Source: JBKBKC01 sp046294265
Lineage (GTDB): Bacteria; Pseudomonadota; Alphaproteobacteria; Rhodobacterales; Rhodobacteraceae
Assembly (NCBI GenBank): GCA_046294265.1
Contig: JBKBKC010000001.1
Location: forward strand, 372,001-436,000
DNA: 64,000 nucleotides
Direction of reading: 5' to 3'
Notes under the pieces: generated by a model
What the model saw: the letters and a program-made list of their open reading frames with translations, nothing else
The model's database searches: none
Told to the model about the DNA's origin: nothing
Made by a program: the position numbers and the translations under genes
Shown here: piece after piece, positions 1 through 8,599 of the stretch
How positions within the stretch are numbered: the first letter of the stretch is position 1
Layout: every line of letters begins with the position of its first letter

Positions 1-3000
1 GCCCGCCCCGGGAACACCTGGTCAAGCGCATGGGCATAGGCCCCCATCTGGCGCAGGATGCCCTCGGGCACCGCCTCTGGCACGGAGGGGATCGCACGGT
101 TCGACTTGAAATCCACCGCCAGCACCCGGTCCGGCCCGATCACCAGCCGGTCGATCGCCCCCACCATCCGCCGGCCCCGCCAATCGCAGGCAAAGGGCAC
201 CTCGGCCAGCGTGCCGGGCGCAAAGATCGGGGCAAGTGCGGGGGCCTCCAGCACCGCCACCGCCTCGGCCAGCAGCCCGGCGCGCTCTGGCACCTCGGGC
301 AGCAAGGCCTCGGCCAGCCTCGGCCACTCGGCGCGTGGCCAGCCCGGCAGATGCTCCAGCAGCCGGTGCAGGGCCGCGCCAAGGGCCTTTGCCTGTTCCT
401 CCTCCAGCCCCGCCTCACCCGGCAGCGCCTTTGGCCCCCCCAAGGCCGAAGGGGAGACAGGGCCGGGGGGCCGGGGGGCCGGGGGCGCGGGCACCAGCAC
501 CCAATCGGGGGCCGAAACAGGCTCTGATATCGCCAAAACCGGCGCGGCCGCAGCCTCGGGCGGCCAGTCGCCAAAGGTCAGCCGCATCCCGCCATCGGGC
601 AGCGCCGTTGCCCCCGCCGCCGCCATCCCCGCCTGCACCACGCGATACCACACCGGGGCGCTGTCGCTGTCGGGGTCGTCGTCGGGGTCCTTCCCCAGAT
701 CGCCCGCCGCCGCCACCACAAGCCAGCTTTGCGCCCGCGTCATCGCGACATACAAAAGGCGCATGTCCTCCTCGGCCTCGCGCTGGCGCAGGGCCGCCAT
801 CGCCTCGGCCATCGCGGGCGGCCGGTCCTCGGCGCGCAGTTTCCAGGCAGGCACGCCATCGGGCAGGGCGATCAGGTCGCCCCCGCGCGGCGGCTGGCGT
901 CGGGCGGTGTCGGGCAGGATCACCAGCGGCGCCTCCAGCCCCTTGGCCCCATGCACCGTCATCACCCGGATCATGCCGCCCGCCGCATCGGCGCGGCGCT
1001 TGATCTCCACCTCCTCGGCCCGGGTCCAGACCAGAAAGCCGGTCAGGCTGGGCACGCCGTTCCGCTCATAGGCCAGCGCCTGCGCGAGCATCGCGTCGAT
1101 GCCGTCCTCGGCCTCCTGCCCCAGCCGCGCCAAAAGACGCCGCCGCCCGCCATGCCGCGTCAGCAGCCGCTCCAACAGGTCATAGGGCCGCAGGAAATCG
1201 GCCTGCGCCATCAGGTCGGCCAGAACCTCGGCCGCCTCACCCGGCCCCTGCGCCCGCAAGGCATCCCACAGCGAGCCGGGGCGCCCCTGCGCCAACCGAT
1301 AGAGCGCATCCTCCGACCAGCCGAACAGGGGCGAGCGCAGCACCGCCGCCAGCGACAGATCATCGCCGGGCAGGTCGATCACCGACAGGATCGCCAAAAG
1401 GTCGCGCACCGCGATCTCACCGCCCAGCTTCAGCCGGTCCGCCCCCGCCACGGGCAACCGCGCGGCCTTCAGCGCCGCGATGATCTCGGAAAACACCTCC
1501 GACCGCCGCCGCACCAGGATCAGCACATCGCCGGGCGTCAGCGTGCGGCTGTCTCCGGGGCGGTCGGGTACCGGCACCTGCGTGCCGCGCGCCAGAAGGT
1601 CGGCCAGAAACCCCGCGATCCGGCGCGCCAGCACGCGCGCCGGGGCATCCTCGGACACCGTGTCCAGCGGCTGGTCCCAGGGGCCGGGCGGGGCCTCGGC
1701 GGTCTTTTCCACGGCAGGCCACAGGTCGCACCGCCCCGGCATGGTGTCGCGGAACGCGATGTGATGCATCCCCGCGTCCAGCACCGGCCCCCGCGTGGGG
1801 TCGAACGTGGCATCCACCAGCCCCAGGACGGCCGCCGAGGACCGGAACGAATGCGGCAGTTCCAGTTCCTGCAATTCCAGCCCCGCAGAGGCGAAATTCT
1901 GCCGGAACAGGGCCTGTTTTTCCCCGAAGGCCCGCAGGTCGGCGCCCTGGAAGGAATAGATCGACTGCTTGCGATCCCCCACCACGAACAGGGTGCGCGG
2001 CGCGTCTGGCCGCGCCCCCCGGCCCGAGGTCATGTCCTCTGCCAGCGTCTGGATGATCTGCCACTGCGCGGGGCTGGTATCTTGCGCCTCGTCCACCAGG
2101 ATATGGTCGATGCCGCCGTCCAGCCGGAACAGCACCCATGGGGCCACGCCGGGATCGGACAGGAGGGCGCGCACCTTCAGGATCAGATCCTCGAAATCCA
2201 GGGCACCCCGTGCGGCCTTGGCGGCGGCAAAGGCGGGCAGGAAGGCCGCGGCAAAGGCGTGCAGCGCCGCGCTGCGCTCTGCCGCCGCCCAGGCGATGCG
2301 GCGGCCGCGCGCCTCGGCCACCCGCGTGGCCAGATCGTCCAGCGCCCCGCACAGCGCCTCGCCCATGGCGGCCTGGGTTTTCGCTGTGGCGATGCCGCGC
2401 CCCTTGGGGCCGTAGGGCAGCTTGGCGCCGCCCCCGAACAACAGCGCCCCCTCCAGCGCCTGCAACGCAGGAAGGCCCGAAAGCGTCTCTATCCCCGCCA
2501 GTTTCGCCGCCGCCTTCAGGTCATTGACCGACCCCGAGGCCAGCGCCTCCACCGCCTCCGCCAGAACCCCCGCCTCATTCCCCCGAAACACCGACGCGAG
2601 GATCGCGGCCTCGCTCTCGCCCTGCGGCACGCCGAACCGCGCCCGCACCTCGGCGCGCGTCAGGGGCGGCGCGAAATCCGCCCGCCGCCCGGCCACATCG
2701 CGCGCCAGCGTCACCAGGTCATCCCCGGTGAACAGCCGCGCGAGGTCGGCCATCACCCCCGCCGCGCCGCCTTCGGCCAGATCGTCCAGCACCTGCCCCA
2801 TCATCAGGACCGTCGCGCGATCCTCCAGCTCCACAAACCCCGGCGACACCCCCGCCTCCAGCGGAAACCGCCGCAACAGCGACGCGCAAAAGCTGTGGAT
2901 GGTCTGGATCCGCAGGCCCCCCGGCGTCTCGATCGCCTGCGCGAACAGCCGCCGCGCCTGCGCAAGGCCCTCTGCCCCCACCGCCTGCCCCGAAAGCCCC

Positions 3001-3263
3001 TCCAGCGCCGCGCGCAAGGGCGCCTCGGGCAGCATCGCCCAGCCACCCAGCCGCGCGAACAGCCGCACCTGCATCTCGGCCGCCGCCGCCTTGGTATAGG
3101 TCAGGCACAGGATGCGCTGCGGGGCCACCCCGCCCAGCAACAGCCGCGCCACCCGGTCGATCAGCACCTTGGTCTTGCCCGACCCGGCATTGGCCGACAC
3201 CCAGGTCGAGGCCCCGGGATCCGCCGCCCGCGCCTGCCGGGCCGAAGGGCTGTCGCCGGTCAT
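1..3263 (-). CDS. addA: AddA, double-strand break repair helicase-nuclease, 3' end cut by the window edge
   Basis: This is the UvrD-family helicase and nuclease subunit of AddAB, which resects double-strand breaks for RecA-dependent repair. The first 1087 codons are present and the C-terminus runs off the left edge. The Walker A motif SANAGSGKT lies near residues 24-32. The helicase motifs VDEAQDTSPAQWQ (around 2050-2110) and VVGDRKQSIYSFQGA (around 1945-1995) are intact. The nuclease core AVDFKSN (around 105-125) is followed by a QMGAYAHAL stretch, so only the last few dozen residues are missing. The ATG at 3263 overlaps the addB stop as ATGA, implying coupled translation. Identification is firm. 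Confidence 0.95.
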   Translation of the reverse strand, partial: MTGDSPSARQARAADPGASTWVSANAGSGKTKVLIDRVARLLLGGVAPQRILCLTYTKAAAAEMQVRLFARLGGWAMLPEAPLRAALEGLSGQAVGAEGLAQARRLFAQAIETPGGLRIQTIHSFCASLLRRFPLEAGVSPGFVELEDRATVLMMGQVLDDLAEGGAAGVMADLARLFTGDDLVTLARDVAGRRADFAPPLTRAEVRARFGVPQGESEAAILASVFRGNEAGVLAEAVEALASGSVNDLKAAAKLAGIETLSGLPALQALEGALLFGGGAKLPYGPKGRGIATAKTQAAMGEALCGALDDLATRVAEARGRRIAWAAAERSAALHAFAAAFLPAFAAAKAARGALDFEDLILKVRALLSDPGVAPWVLFRLDGGIDHILVDEAQDTSPAQWQIIQTLAEDMTSGRGARPDAPRTLFVVGDRKQSIYSFQGADLRAFGEKQALFRQNFASAGLELQELELPHSFRSSAAVLGLVDATFDPTRGPVLDAGMHHIAFRDTMPGRCDLWPAVEKTAEAPPGPWDQPLDTVSEDAPARVLARRIAGFLADLLARGTQVPVPDRPGDSRTLTPGDVLILVRRRSEVFSEIIAALKAARLPVAGADRLKLGGEIAVRDLLAILSVIDLPGDDLSLAAVLRSPLFGWSEDALYRLAQGRPGSLWDALRAQGPGEAAEVLADLMAQADFLRPYDLLERLLTRHGGRRRLLARLGQEAEDGIDAMLAQALAYERNGVPSLTGFLVWTRAEEVEIKRRADAAGGMIRVMTVHGAKGLEAPLVILPDTARRQPPRGGDLIALPDGVPAWKLRAEDRPPAMAEAMAALRQREAEEDMRLLYVAMTRAQSWLVVAAAGDLGKDPDDDPDSDSAPVWYRVVQAGMAAAGATALPDGGMRLTFGDWPPEAAAAPVLAISEPVSAPDWVLVPAPPAPRPPGPVSPSALGGPKALPGEAGLEEEQAKALGAALHRLLEHLPGWPRAEWPRLAEALLPEVPERAGLLAEAVAVLEAPALAPIFAPGTLAEVPFACDWRGRRMVGAIDRLVIGPDRVLAVDFKSNRAIPSVPEAVPEGILRQMGAYAHALDQVFPGR

Positions 3264-6196
3264 GCGCCCACCGGCTGCGTGACGGCCGCATCGGTCATCT
3301 GCCACTCCCCGAACCGCGCGAGGTGGTCGTAATCGCTGGCAAACCGCGTCCACTGCATCGCCCGGCGCGCGGTATAGCCCCGGGCGGGGTCCAGATAGGC
3401 CCCGATCAGGCCCGCAAGCCCGTCCCACACCGCGCCCGTCATCTCGGGCGTCACCGCCATCACCTCCAGCTTCGGCGTGCTGCCCAGGCCCAGATAGGCC
3501 ACTGTTTCCACCGCGCGCGGCCCGCCCAGATCGGCGAACCCGCCACGTTCCACAATGGCCGCGGTCAGCAGCAACTGCTTGTCGAAATGCTCCTGCTCGC
3601 GGCGGCTGGGGGGCGCGCCGGTCTTGTAGTCCAGCACATGCACCCGGCCATCGCCCCCTTCGTCGATCCGGTCGGCCCGCGCGGTCAGGGTAAAGCCAAG
3701 GCCGGGCAGCATCGCCGCACCCGTGGCCTCGATCACCGCCGGCTGCCCGCCCAGCCGCGCATCCACCGACAGGATCATCTCCGCCGACCGCTCCAGCCGC
3801 GCCTGCCACAACAGGCGCGCGGCGGGCCAGGGCACCTCGGCGGCCAGCACATCCGCCGCCACCTGCACCAGCCGCGCGCGGGCCTCCTCCATGCCCTCGC
3901 CCGCCCCCCGCCCCCGCGCGAACCGCTCCAGCACCAGATGCAGGACCGACCCGCGCAGCCGCGCATCCGCCTCGGCGCGCAGCGGGTCCAGCGGGCGCAG
4001 GCCCAGCACATGGGCCGCATAGATCGCATAGGGGTCGCGGATCAGCCGCTGGATCGCCGTCACGGACAGCTTGCGCGGGCGCACGTCCAAAGGCGGCGCA
4101 GGTGCCGGGCGCACCGCGCGCGCCACCTCCGGCCCCGGGTCGTCGGCGGCCCGTGCGATGGCCAGCCACCGCTCCCCCCGCGCCCGCATCGCCGCCAGCG
4201 CCTCGGGCCCGCGCCGGTCGGGCAACCCCGCCATCAGGTTCACCAACCGGTTGAGCCAGCGCGACGGCACCGTCTCTGCCTCGGCATCCCGCCGCGCGCG
4301 GGTCATCACCACCTCGCGCGCGCCCACCGCCTGCTGATAGTCATGCGCCGACAGCCCGACCTGGCGTTCGGGCACCAACAGACCCGCCTGATGCCGCATC
4401 GCGCGGTTCATCCAGGGGTCGGGCGGCGGAATCGCGGGCCAGCCGCCTTCGGTCAGCCCGCCCAGGATCACCAGGTCCGCGCCCTGCATCCGCGCCTCGC
4501 GCGGGCCGCGGATGCCGATGCGCGGATGCGCCTCGGCCCCCTCGCGCACCACCCGGCCCGCCATCACCTGATCCAGAAGCCGCGCCATGTCGGGCGGCGA
4601 CACCTCGCCCCCCGCATCCGCCGCCTCGCGCAGCGCCTGCATCGCGCGCCGCGCCTCATCCCCCGCCGCCTCGGCCCAGAGGGCACCGAGGCCCGCGCCA
4701 TCCGGCCCCGCCACCAGCATGTCGGCCAGCGTCAACAGACCCTCCACCGCCTGCACCAGCGGCCGGGCGCGGGGTGCGATGGCCGTCAGGCAGGCGGCCA
4801 GCCACCCGGCCCAGGCCGCCGCCTCCGCGTCATCCGACCGCACTGCAAAGGCCAGCACATCCTCGGCGCGCGGATAGGCCGGGCCATGGCGGCGGATGCG
4901 CCGCTCCAGCGCGCGCGTCAGGCGCAGGTGCCGCCCCCGCCAGGGCCCCGAGGCCACCAGCGGATGCTTCAACAGCGCCAGCAGATCCTCCGCCGCCAGC
5001 CGCGCGCAGCCCAGGCCCGCCACCTGCCGCAACAGCCGCCCCGGCGGCGACAGGGCCAGCGGTCGCCCCGCGCTGTCATCGGGCCGGATGCCCCAGCGAT
5101 CCAGCGCCGCCGTCACCCGCCGCGCCAGCGCCCGGTCTGCCGTCACCAGAATGGCGGTGCGCAAGGGGTGTTCGGCCACCTCGCGCAGGATGACGGCGAT
5201 CGCCAGCGCCTCGGCCCGCGGCCCCTCGGCCTCGATCAGGGTCATGGCGTCGGTGGCCCCGGTCAGGTCGGGCAGCGCCGCGCCCTCCACGAGCCACTGG
5301 TCTGTCACGGGTGCGGGGCGCAGGGACAGCGAGATCAGGCGGTTGCGCGCTGGCGCCGGGGCGGCATCGGCCAGCCAGGGCCGCACCGCCTCCGGCCCGC
5401 AGCCCAGCGCGTCCAGCAGGCGGCGATAGCGGAACTGCGGATGATCCTCGGCCGTCAGCGCATCGCCCATCCCCGCCCACACCGCCGCAGGCAGGTCGAA
5501 ATCAAACCCCGGCAGGATCAGCGCCCCCTGCGGTAACGCAGCCACCGCCTGCATCAGCCGCAGCGTCGTGCCGCGCGACCCGGTAGAGCCTGCCACGATC
5601 ACCGGCGCCTGCGGCGGATCGGCCTGCCAGCGCGTGGCCAGCGCCTCCACCGCGCGGCGCTGGCGGGTTTCGGCATCGGGGGGGGCCCCTTCGGCAAAGA
5701 ACGGCGCCACGATGGCCATGAAATCGCGCGTGCGCTGCCAATGCGCGGAATGCTCGGCCACATCCAGCGCGGCGATCCGTTCGGGCGGCACCCCCTCGCC
5801 CTGCATCTCGTCCAAGAGGGTCGCCAGACTGTCGGCCAGATCATAAAGTGCCTCGCGCGGGGCAAGGTCGGGCAGACGGTCCAGCAGGCGGCCGATCAGC
5901 ACCGACAGTTCCAGCCGCCGCCGCAGCGGCGGCACGGCGAGCGGCAGGCCCGGCACCACCGCGTCGCGCCCGATGTCGGTGACCACCGCCACCCGGGGCA
6001 AGAGGATCGCGCCGTCGTCGGCCAAGAGCCTGCGGATACGGTCGCGCATCCGGTCGGTGTTCACAAAGACCTGCGTGGCCGCCCACGCCTCGGGCGGGGC
6101 CCCGGCCAGCCGCGCGCGCAGCCCCCGCACCACCAGTGCCGGAAAATCCGCGCCGGGGGGCAGGGCATAAAGATGTGGTGCGGGCTCAGGAAACAT
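3260..6196 (-). CDS. addB: AddB, double-strand break repair protein
   Basis: This is the partner subunit of AddAB, 978 residues. It is a helicase-like protein without strong ATPase motifs in its N-terminal half and with a C-terminal RecB-type nuclease. The nuclease is visible as RGSVLHLVLERF, then ARADRID and the catalytic VLDYKTGAPPS, followed by a QLLLTAAI helix. The start chosen is the ATG at 6196 (MFPEPAPHLYAL), which overlaps the end of the upstream nucleotidyltransferase gene by 11 bases. A longer in-frame reading upstream is only antisense and frame-shadow sequence. addB leads directly into addA, the usual alphaproteobacterial order. Confidence 0.93.
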   Translation of the reverse strand: MFPEPAPHLYALPPGADFPALVVRGLRARLAGAPPEAWAATQVFVNTDRMRDRIRRLLADDGAILLPRVAVVTDIGRDAVVPGLPLAVPPLRRRLELSVLIGRLLDRLPDLAPREALYDLADSLATLLDEMQGEGVPPERIAALDVAEHSAHWQRTRDFMAIVAPFFAEGAPPDAETRQRRAVEALATRWQADPPQAPVIVAGSTGSRGTTLRLMQAVAALPQGALILPGFDFDLPAAVWAGMGDALTAEDHPQFRYRRLLDALGCGPEAVRPWLADAAPAPARNRLISLSLRPAPVTDQWLVEGAALPDLTGATDAMTLIEAEGPRAEALAIAVILREVAEHPLRTAILVTADRALARRVTAALDRWGIRPDDSAGRPLALSPPGRLLRQVAGLGCARLAAEDLLALLKHPLVASGPWRGRHLRLTRALERRIRRHGPAYPRAEDVLAFAVRSDDAEAAAWAGWLAACLTAIAPRARPLVQAVEGLLTLADMLVAGPDGAGLGALWAEAAGDEARRAMQALREAADAGGEVSPPDMARLLDQVMAGRVVREGAEAHPRIGIRGPREARMQGADLVILGGLTEGGWPAIPPPDPWMNRAMRHQAGLLVPERQVGLSAHDYQQAVGAREVVMTRARRDAEAETVPSRWLNRLVNLMAGLPDRRGPEALAAMRARGERWLAIARAADDPGPEVARAVRPAPAPPLDVRPRKLSVTAIQRLIRDPYAIYAAHVLGLRPLDPLRAEADARLRGSVLHLVLERFARGRGAGEGMEEARARLVQVAADVLAAEVPWPAARLLWQARLERSAEMILSVDARLGGQPAVIEATGAAMLPGLGFTLTARADRIDEGGDGRVHVLDYKTGAPPSRREQEHFDKQLLLTAAIVERGGFADLGGPRAVETVAYLGLGSTPKLEVMAVTPEMTGAVWDGLAGLIGAYLDPARGYTARRAMQWTRFASDYDHLARFGEWQMTDAAVTQPVGA

Positions 6197-6875
6197 GCGG
6201 CCCCGCCAGCATCGCCTCGGCCTCGGCAATCCCCTCGGGCCGTCCCACATCGCACCAGCCGCCCCGGTGCGGCGCGCCATAGGCGCGGCCCTGCGCGATC
6301 AACCGGTCCCAGTGCAGGTTGAGCGAAAACACCTCTGCCTCGATCTGCTCCAACCCGGCGGGATCGACAATCGCCGCCCCCAGATAGCGATAGCCCGGAA
6401 CCCCCGGTGCGCGGATCAGCCGCCCCTGCGCGTCCATCCCGAAATCGCCCGGTTCCGCAGGCAACAGCGACAACAGCGTGCCCATCCGCGCCCCGTCCCA
6501 GGCCGCTGCCAGTGCCACCAGCGGATTGGGCCCGGTGAACACCGCATCCGAATTCAGCACGAACACCGGCCCCGGCCCCGGCCCCAGCATCGGCAGCGCC
6601 GCCCGCAACCCGCCCCCGGTTTCCAGGATCCGCCCCCGCTCCCATGACAGCGCGATGCCCCGACCCGCAAGATGCGCCGCGATCTGCTCGCCCCGGTAGT
6701 GCAGGTTCACCACCACGCGCGCGATCCCCGCCTCGGCGGCCAGGTCCAGCGCATGCTCGATCATCGGCCGCCCCGCCACGGGAACCATCGGTTTGGGCCG
6801 CTCGGCGGTCAGCGCCCCCATGCGGGTGCCAAAACCTGCGGCAAAGATCATCAGCGCGGCGGGGGCGGCGGGCAT
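6186..6875 (-). CDS. murU: Nucleotidyltransferase, MurU-like (N-acetylmuramate-1-phosphate uridylyltransferase type)
   Basis: The protein is a 229-residue sugar-phosphate nucleotidyltransferase. The signature FAAGFGTRMGALT, followed by RPKPMVPVAGRPMI, gives the nucleotide-binding loop and the conserved lysine. LNSDAVF supplies the metal-binding aspartate. Together with the kinase gene just upstream it matches the AmgK/MurU pair, which recycles N-acetylmuramic acid to UDP-MurNAc and bypasses de novo synthesis; that specificity is inferred from family and context. The start is ATG 6875 (MPAAPAAL). ATG 6851, which overlaps the upstream stop as TGATG, is a possible alternative. It overlaps both neighbours, so it belongs to one operon with tsaE, the kinase and addBA. 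Confidence 0.82.
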   Translation of the reverse strand: MPAAPAALMIFAAGFGTRMGALTAERPKPMVPVAGRPMIEHALDLAAEAGIARVVVNLHYRGEQIAAHLAGRGIALSWERGRILETGGGLRAALPMLGPGPGPVFVLNSDAVFTGPNPLVALAAAWDGARMGTLLSLLPAEPGDFGMDAQGRLIRAPGVPGYRYLGAAIVDPAGLEQIEAEVFSLNLHWDRLIAQGRAYGAPHRGGWCDVGRPEGIAEAEAMLAGPHVS

Positions 6876-7882
6876 TGGCGCGCGATCCTTTCCAGAATGG
6901 CCGGGCTGGGGGCCGGGATCAGGGCGTGACATATCCCGGCCAGATCGACCAGCGCGGGATGCGCGAGGTTGGCCTGAAGATGCCCCCAGACGCGCGGCAG
7001 CATCGCAAGGTATCCCGGCTTGCCCGCATGGATGCAAAGCCGCGCAAAGACCCCGATGATGCGCAAGGCCCGCTGCGCGCCCAGCACGGCCAGCGCCGGC
7101 GCCATGTCCGCGGCTCCCGTCGCGGCCTGAAACCGCCGCACCATGGCCTCGGCGGTGCCGGGCACCACGTCCCGCCGCGCATCCTGCACCAGCGACACGA
7201 GGTCATAGCCCGGCTGCCCCATCTGCCCCAGCTGGAAATCCAGCAACCCCACCGCCGCAACGCCTTTGCGCCCCGGCAGCCACAGCAGGTTTTCGGCGTG
7301 ATAGTCCCGCAGGATCAGCACCCTCGGGCCGTCCGCATGGCGCGCGAGGCCCGCCGCCAGCGCCGCGACAAAGTCGGCGGTCGGGGGGGCCGCGCCGGTG
7401 GCGGCGGGCACATAGGCCTCCAGCACCAACGCCGCCGCCGCCGCCCAGTCGCGGGCCGAAAGGTCGGGCAGGCCGGGGGGGGCGGGATGCGCCTGCAGAT
7501 GCACCAGCACATCGGTCGCGGCGGCATAAAGGGCCATCTCGCGCGTCGGATCGGTCATCAGAAGGCGCGCGAAAAGGCCGTCGCCCAGATCCTCCAGCAG
7601 CAAAAACCCCGCCTGCAGGTCCTGCGCCAGCACCTGCGGCGGCGACAGGCCGATGGCGGCCAGATGCGCCGCGATCGCCACGAAATCCGCCGGGTCGTCG
7701 GCGCCCCCGGGCGGCGCGTCCATCAGGACGGCGGTATCCTGCCCGCGCCGCAGCCGGGCATAGCTGCGCTCCGACGCATCGCCCGCCAGATGCGCCCGCG
7801 CGGCATCCTGCCACCCGGCCCGCGCCAGAAAGCGTTCGGACGCCGCGCGCCGGCCCTGTGCCGTGGCGGCTTCACCCGGCAT
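6851..7882 (-). CDS. amgK: Aminoglycoside-phosphotransferase-fold sugar kinase, AmgK-like
   Basis: This is a 343-residue small-molecule kinase of the APH/choline-kinase fold. The catalytic loop ILRDYHAENLLWL and the metal-binding LLDFQLGQMGQPGYDLVSL are intact. A GDASERSYARL nucleotide loop lies near the N-terminus. The pairing with the MurU-like gene suggests anomeric phosphorylation of N-acetylmuramate (AmgK). The family is often annotated only as aminoglycoside phosphotransferase, but antibiotic resistance is unlikely in this housekeeping setting. The start is ATG 7882 (MPGEAATAQG), overlapping the tsaE end by 11 bases. A longer upstream extension lies in tsaE in another frame and is rejected. 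Confidence 0.82.
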   Translation of the reverse strand: MPGEAATAQGRRAASERFLARAGWQDAARAHLAGDASERSYARLRRGQDTAVLMDAPPGGADDPADFVAIAAHLAAIGLSPPQVLAQDLQAGFLLLEDLGDGLFARLLMTDPTREMALYAAATDVLVHLQAHPAPPGLPDLSARDWAAAAALVLEAYVPAATGAAPPTADFVAALAAGLARHADGPRVLILRDYHAENLLWLPGRKGVAAVGLLDFQLGQMGQPGYDLVSLVQDARRDVVPGTAEAMVRRFQAATGAADMAPALAVLGAQRALRIIGVFARLCIHAGKPGYLAMLPRVWGHLQANLAHPALVDLAGICHALIPAPSPAILERIARQCPPPPPR

Positions 7883-8378
7883 CGCCGTTCCCCTGCCAGG
7901 CCGAGACAATCGCCGCCGCCAGCCCCGCCCGACCCCCGCGCAGGGACACGCGCCGCCCCTCGCCCGCCATCTCCAGCCGGATCCACAGCGCATCAGGGGG
8001 CAGGTGCCCCCGCATCCGCTCTGGCCATTCGATCAGGCACAGCGCGCGGTCAAAGGCCTCGTCCAACCCCAGTTCGCGCGCCTCGTCGGGGTGGCCCAGG
8101 CGGTAGAGGTCGGCATGCCAGATCGCCCCGGCCCCCTCGCCGTAGGTCTGGACCAGCGTGAAGGTGGGAGAGGGCACCTCGGTCGCCAGCCCCAGCCGCG
8201 CGCGGATCAGCGCGCGTGCCAGATGCGTCTTGCCCGCGCCGATGGGCCCCTCAAGCAGGATCGTATCGCCGGGCCCCGCCACCCGCGCCAGCACAAGGCC
8301 CAGCCGGTCGGTCGCTGCGGCATCCGGCAGCGCGAGCGCGAGGTCGGAGTCGGCGGTGTTGGCGGCGATTTGGATCAT
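7872..8378 (-). CDS. tsaE: TsaE, tRNA threonylcarbamoyladenosine synthesis ATPase
   Basis: TsaE is the small ATPase needed with TsaB and TsaD to form t6A37 in tRNAs reading ANN codons. At 168 residues it has the family's normal length. The P-loop GPIGAGKTHLARAL is near residue 45, followed by the characteristic SPTFTLVQTY and WHADLYRL stretches and IEWPERM. Its 3' end overlaps the kinase gene. The genes from tsaE to addA appear to be one transcription unit of at least five genes, a conserved order in Rhodobacterales. The 221 bases upstream (8379-8599) separate it from the PAS gene; no further gene was seen there and its promoter probably lies in that gap. Confidence 0.93.
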   Translation of the reverse strand: MIQIAANTADSDLALALPDAAATDRLGLVLARVAGPGDTILLEGPIGAGKTHLARALIRARLGLATEVPSPTFTLVQTYGEGAGAIWHADLYRLGHPDEARELGLDEAFDRALCLIEWPERMRGHLPPDALWIRLEMAGEGRRVSLRGGRAGLAAAIVSAWQGNGDAG

Positions 8379-8599
8379 CAGGCGAGTTTACCGGGCCGCT
8401 GACCGGCGGCAAGGCCCGACCTTGCGCGGCCCACCCGCCTTCACGCATTGTCCCCGCCTGACCGCGCATCGGTCCCGTCGCCGCCCTGTGGCCCCGACCC
8501 CGAGCCACCGCCGTCACCTGATCCGACGCCCCCTCTCCGGCGTGGCCCCGCCGCCCGGAAACCCGCAGCGGCCCCGCGTCCGGCAGGCCGGCCTGCGCC

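Noticed and set aside
3323..5536. Very long open frames on the strand opposite addA/addB (for example 729-3332 and 3323-5536)
   Set aside because: They are rich in Arg, Pro, His and Gln with no recognisable domain, and arise from the codon bias of the GC-rich minus-strand genes.
6851..7882. Aminoglycoside resistance gene
   Set aside because: The APH fold is shared with AmgK, and linkage to a MurU-like gene and tsaE points to cell-wall recycling.
8379..8599. A small gene between tsaE and the PAS gene
   Set aside because: No frame combines a start, a ribosome-binding site and a plausible composition in these 221 bases.
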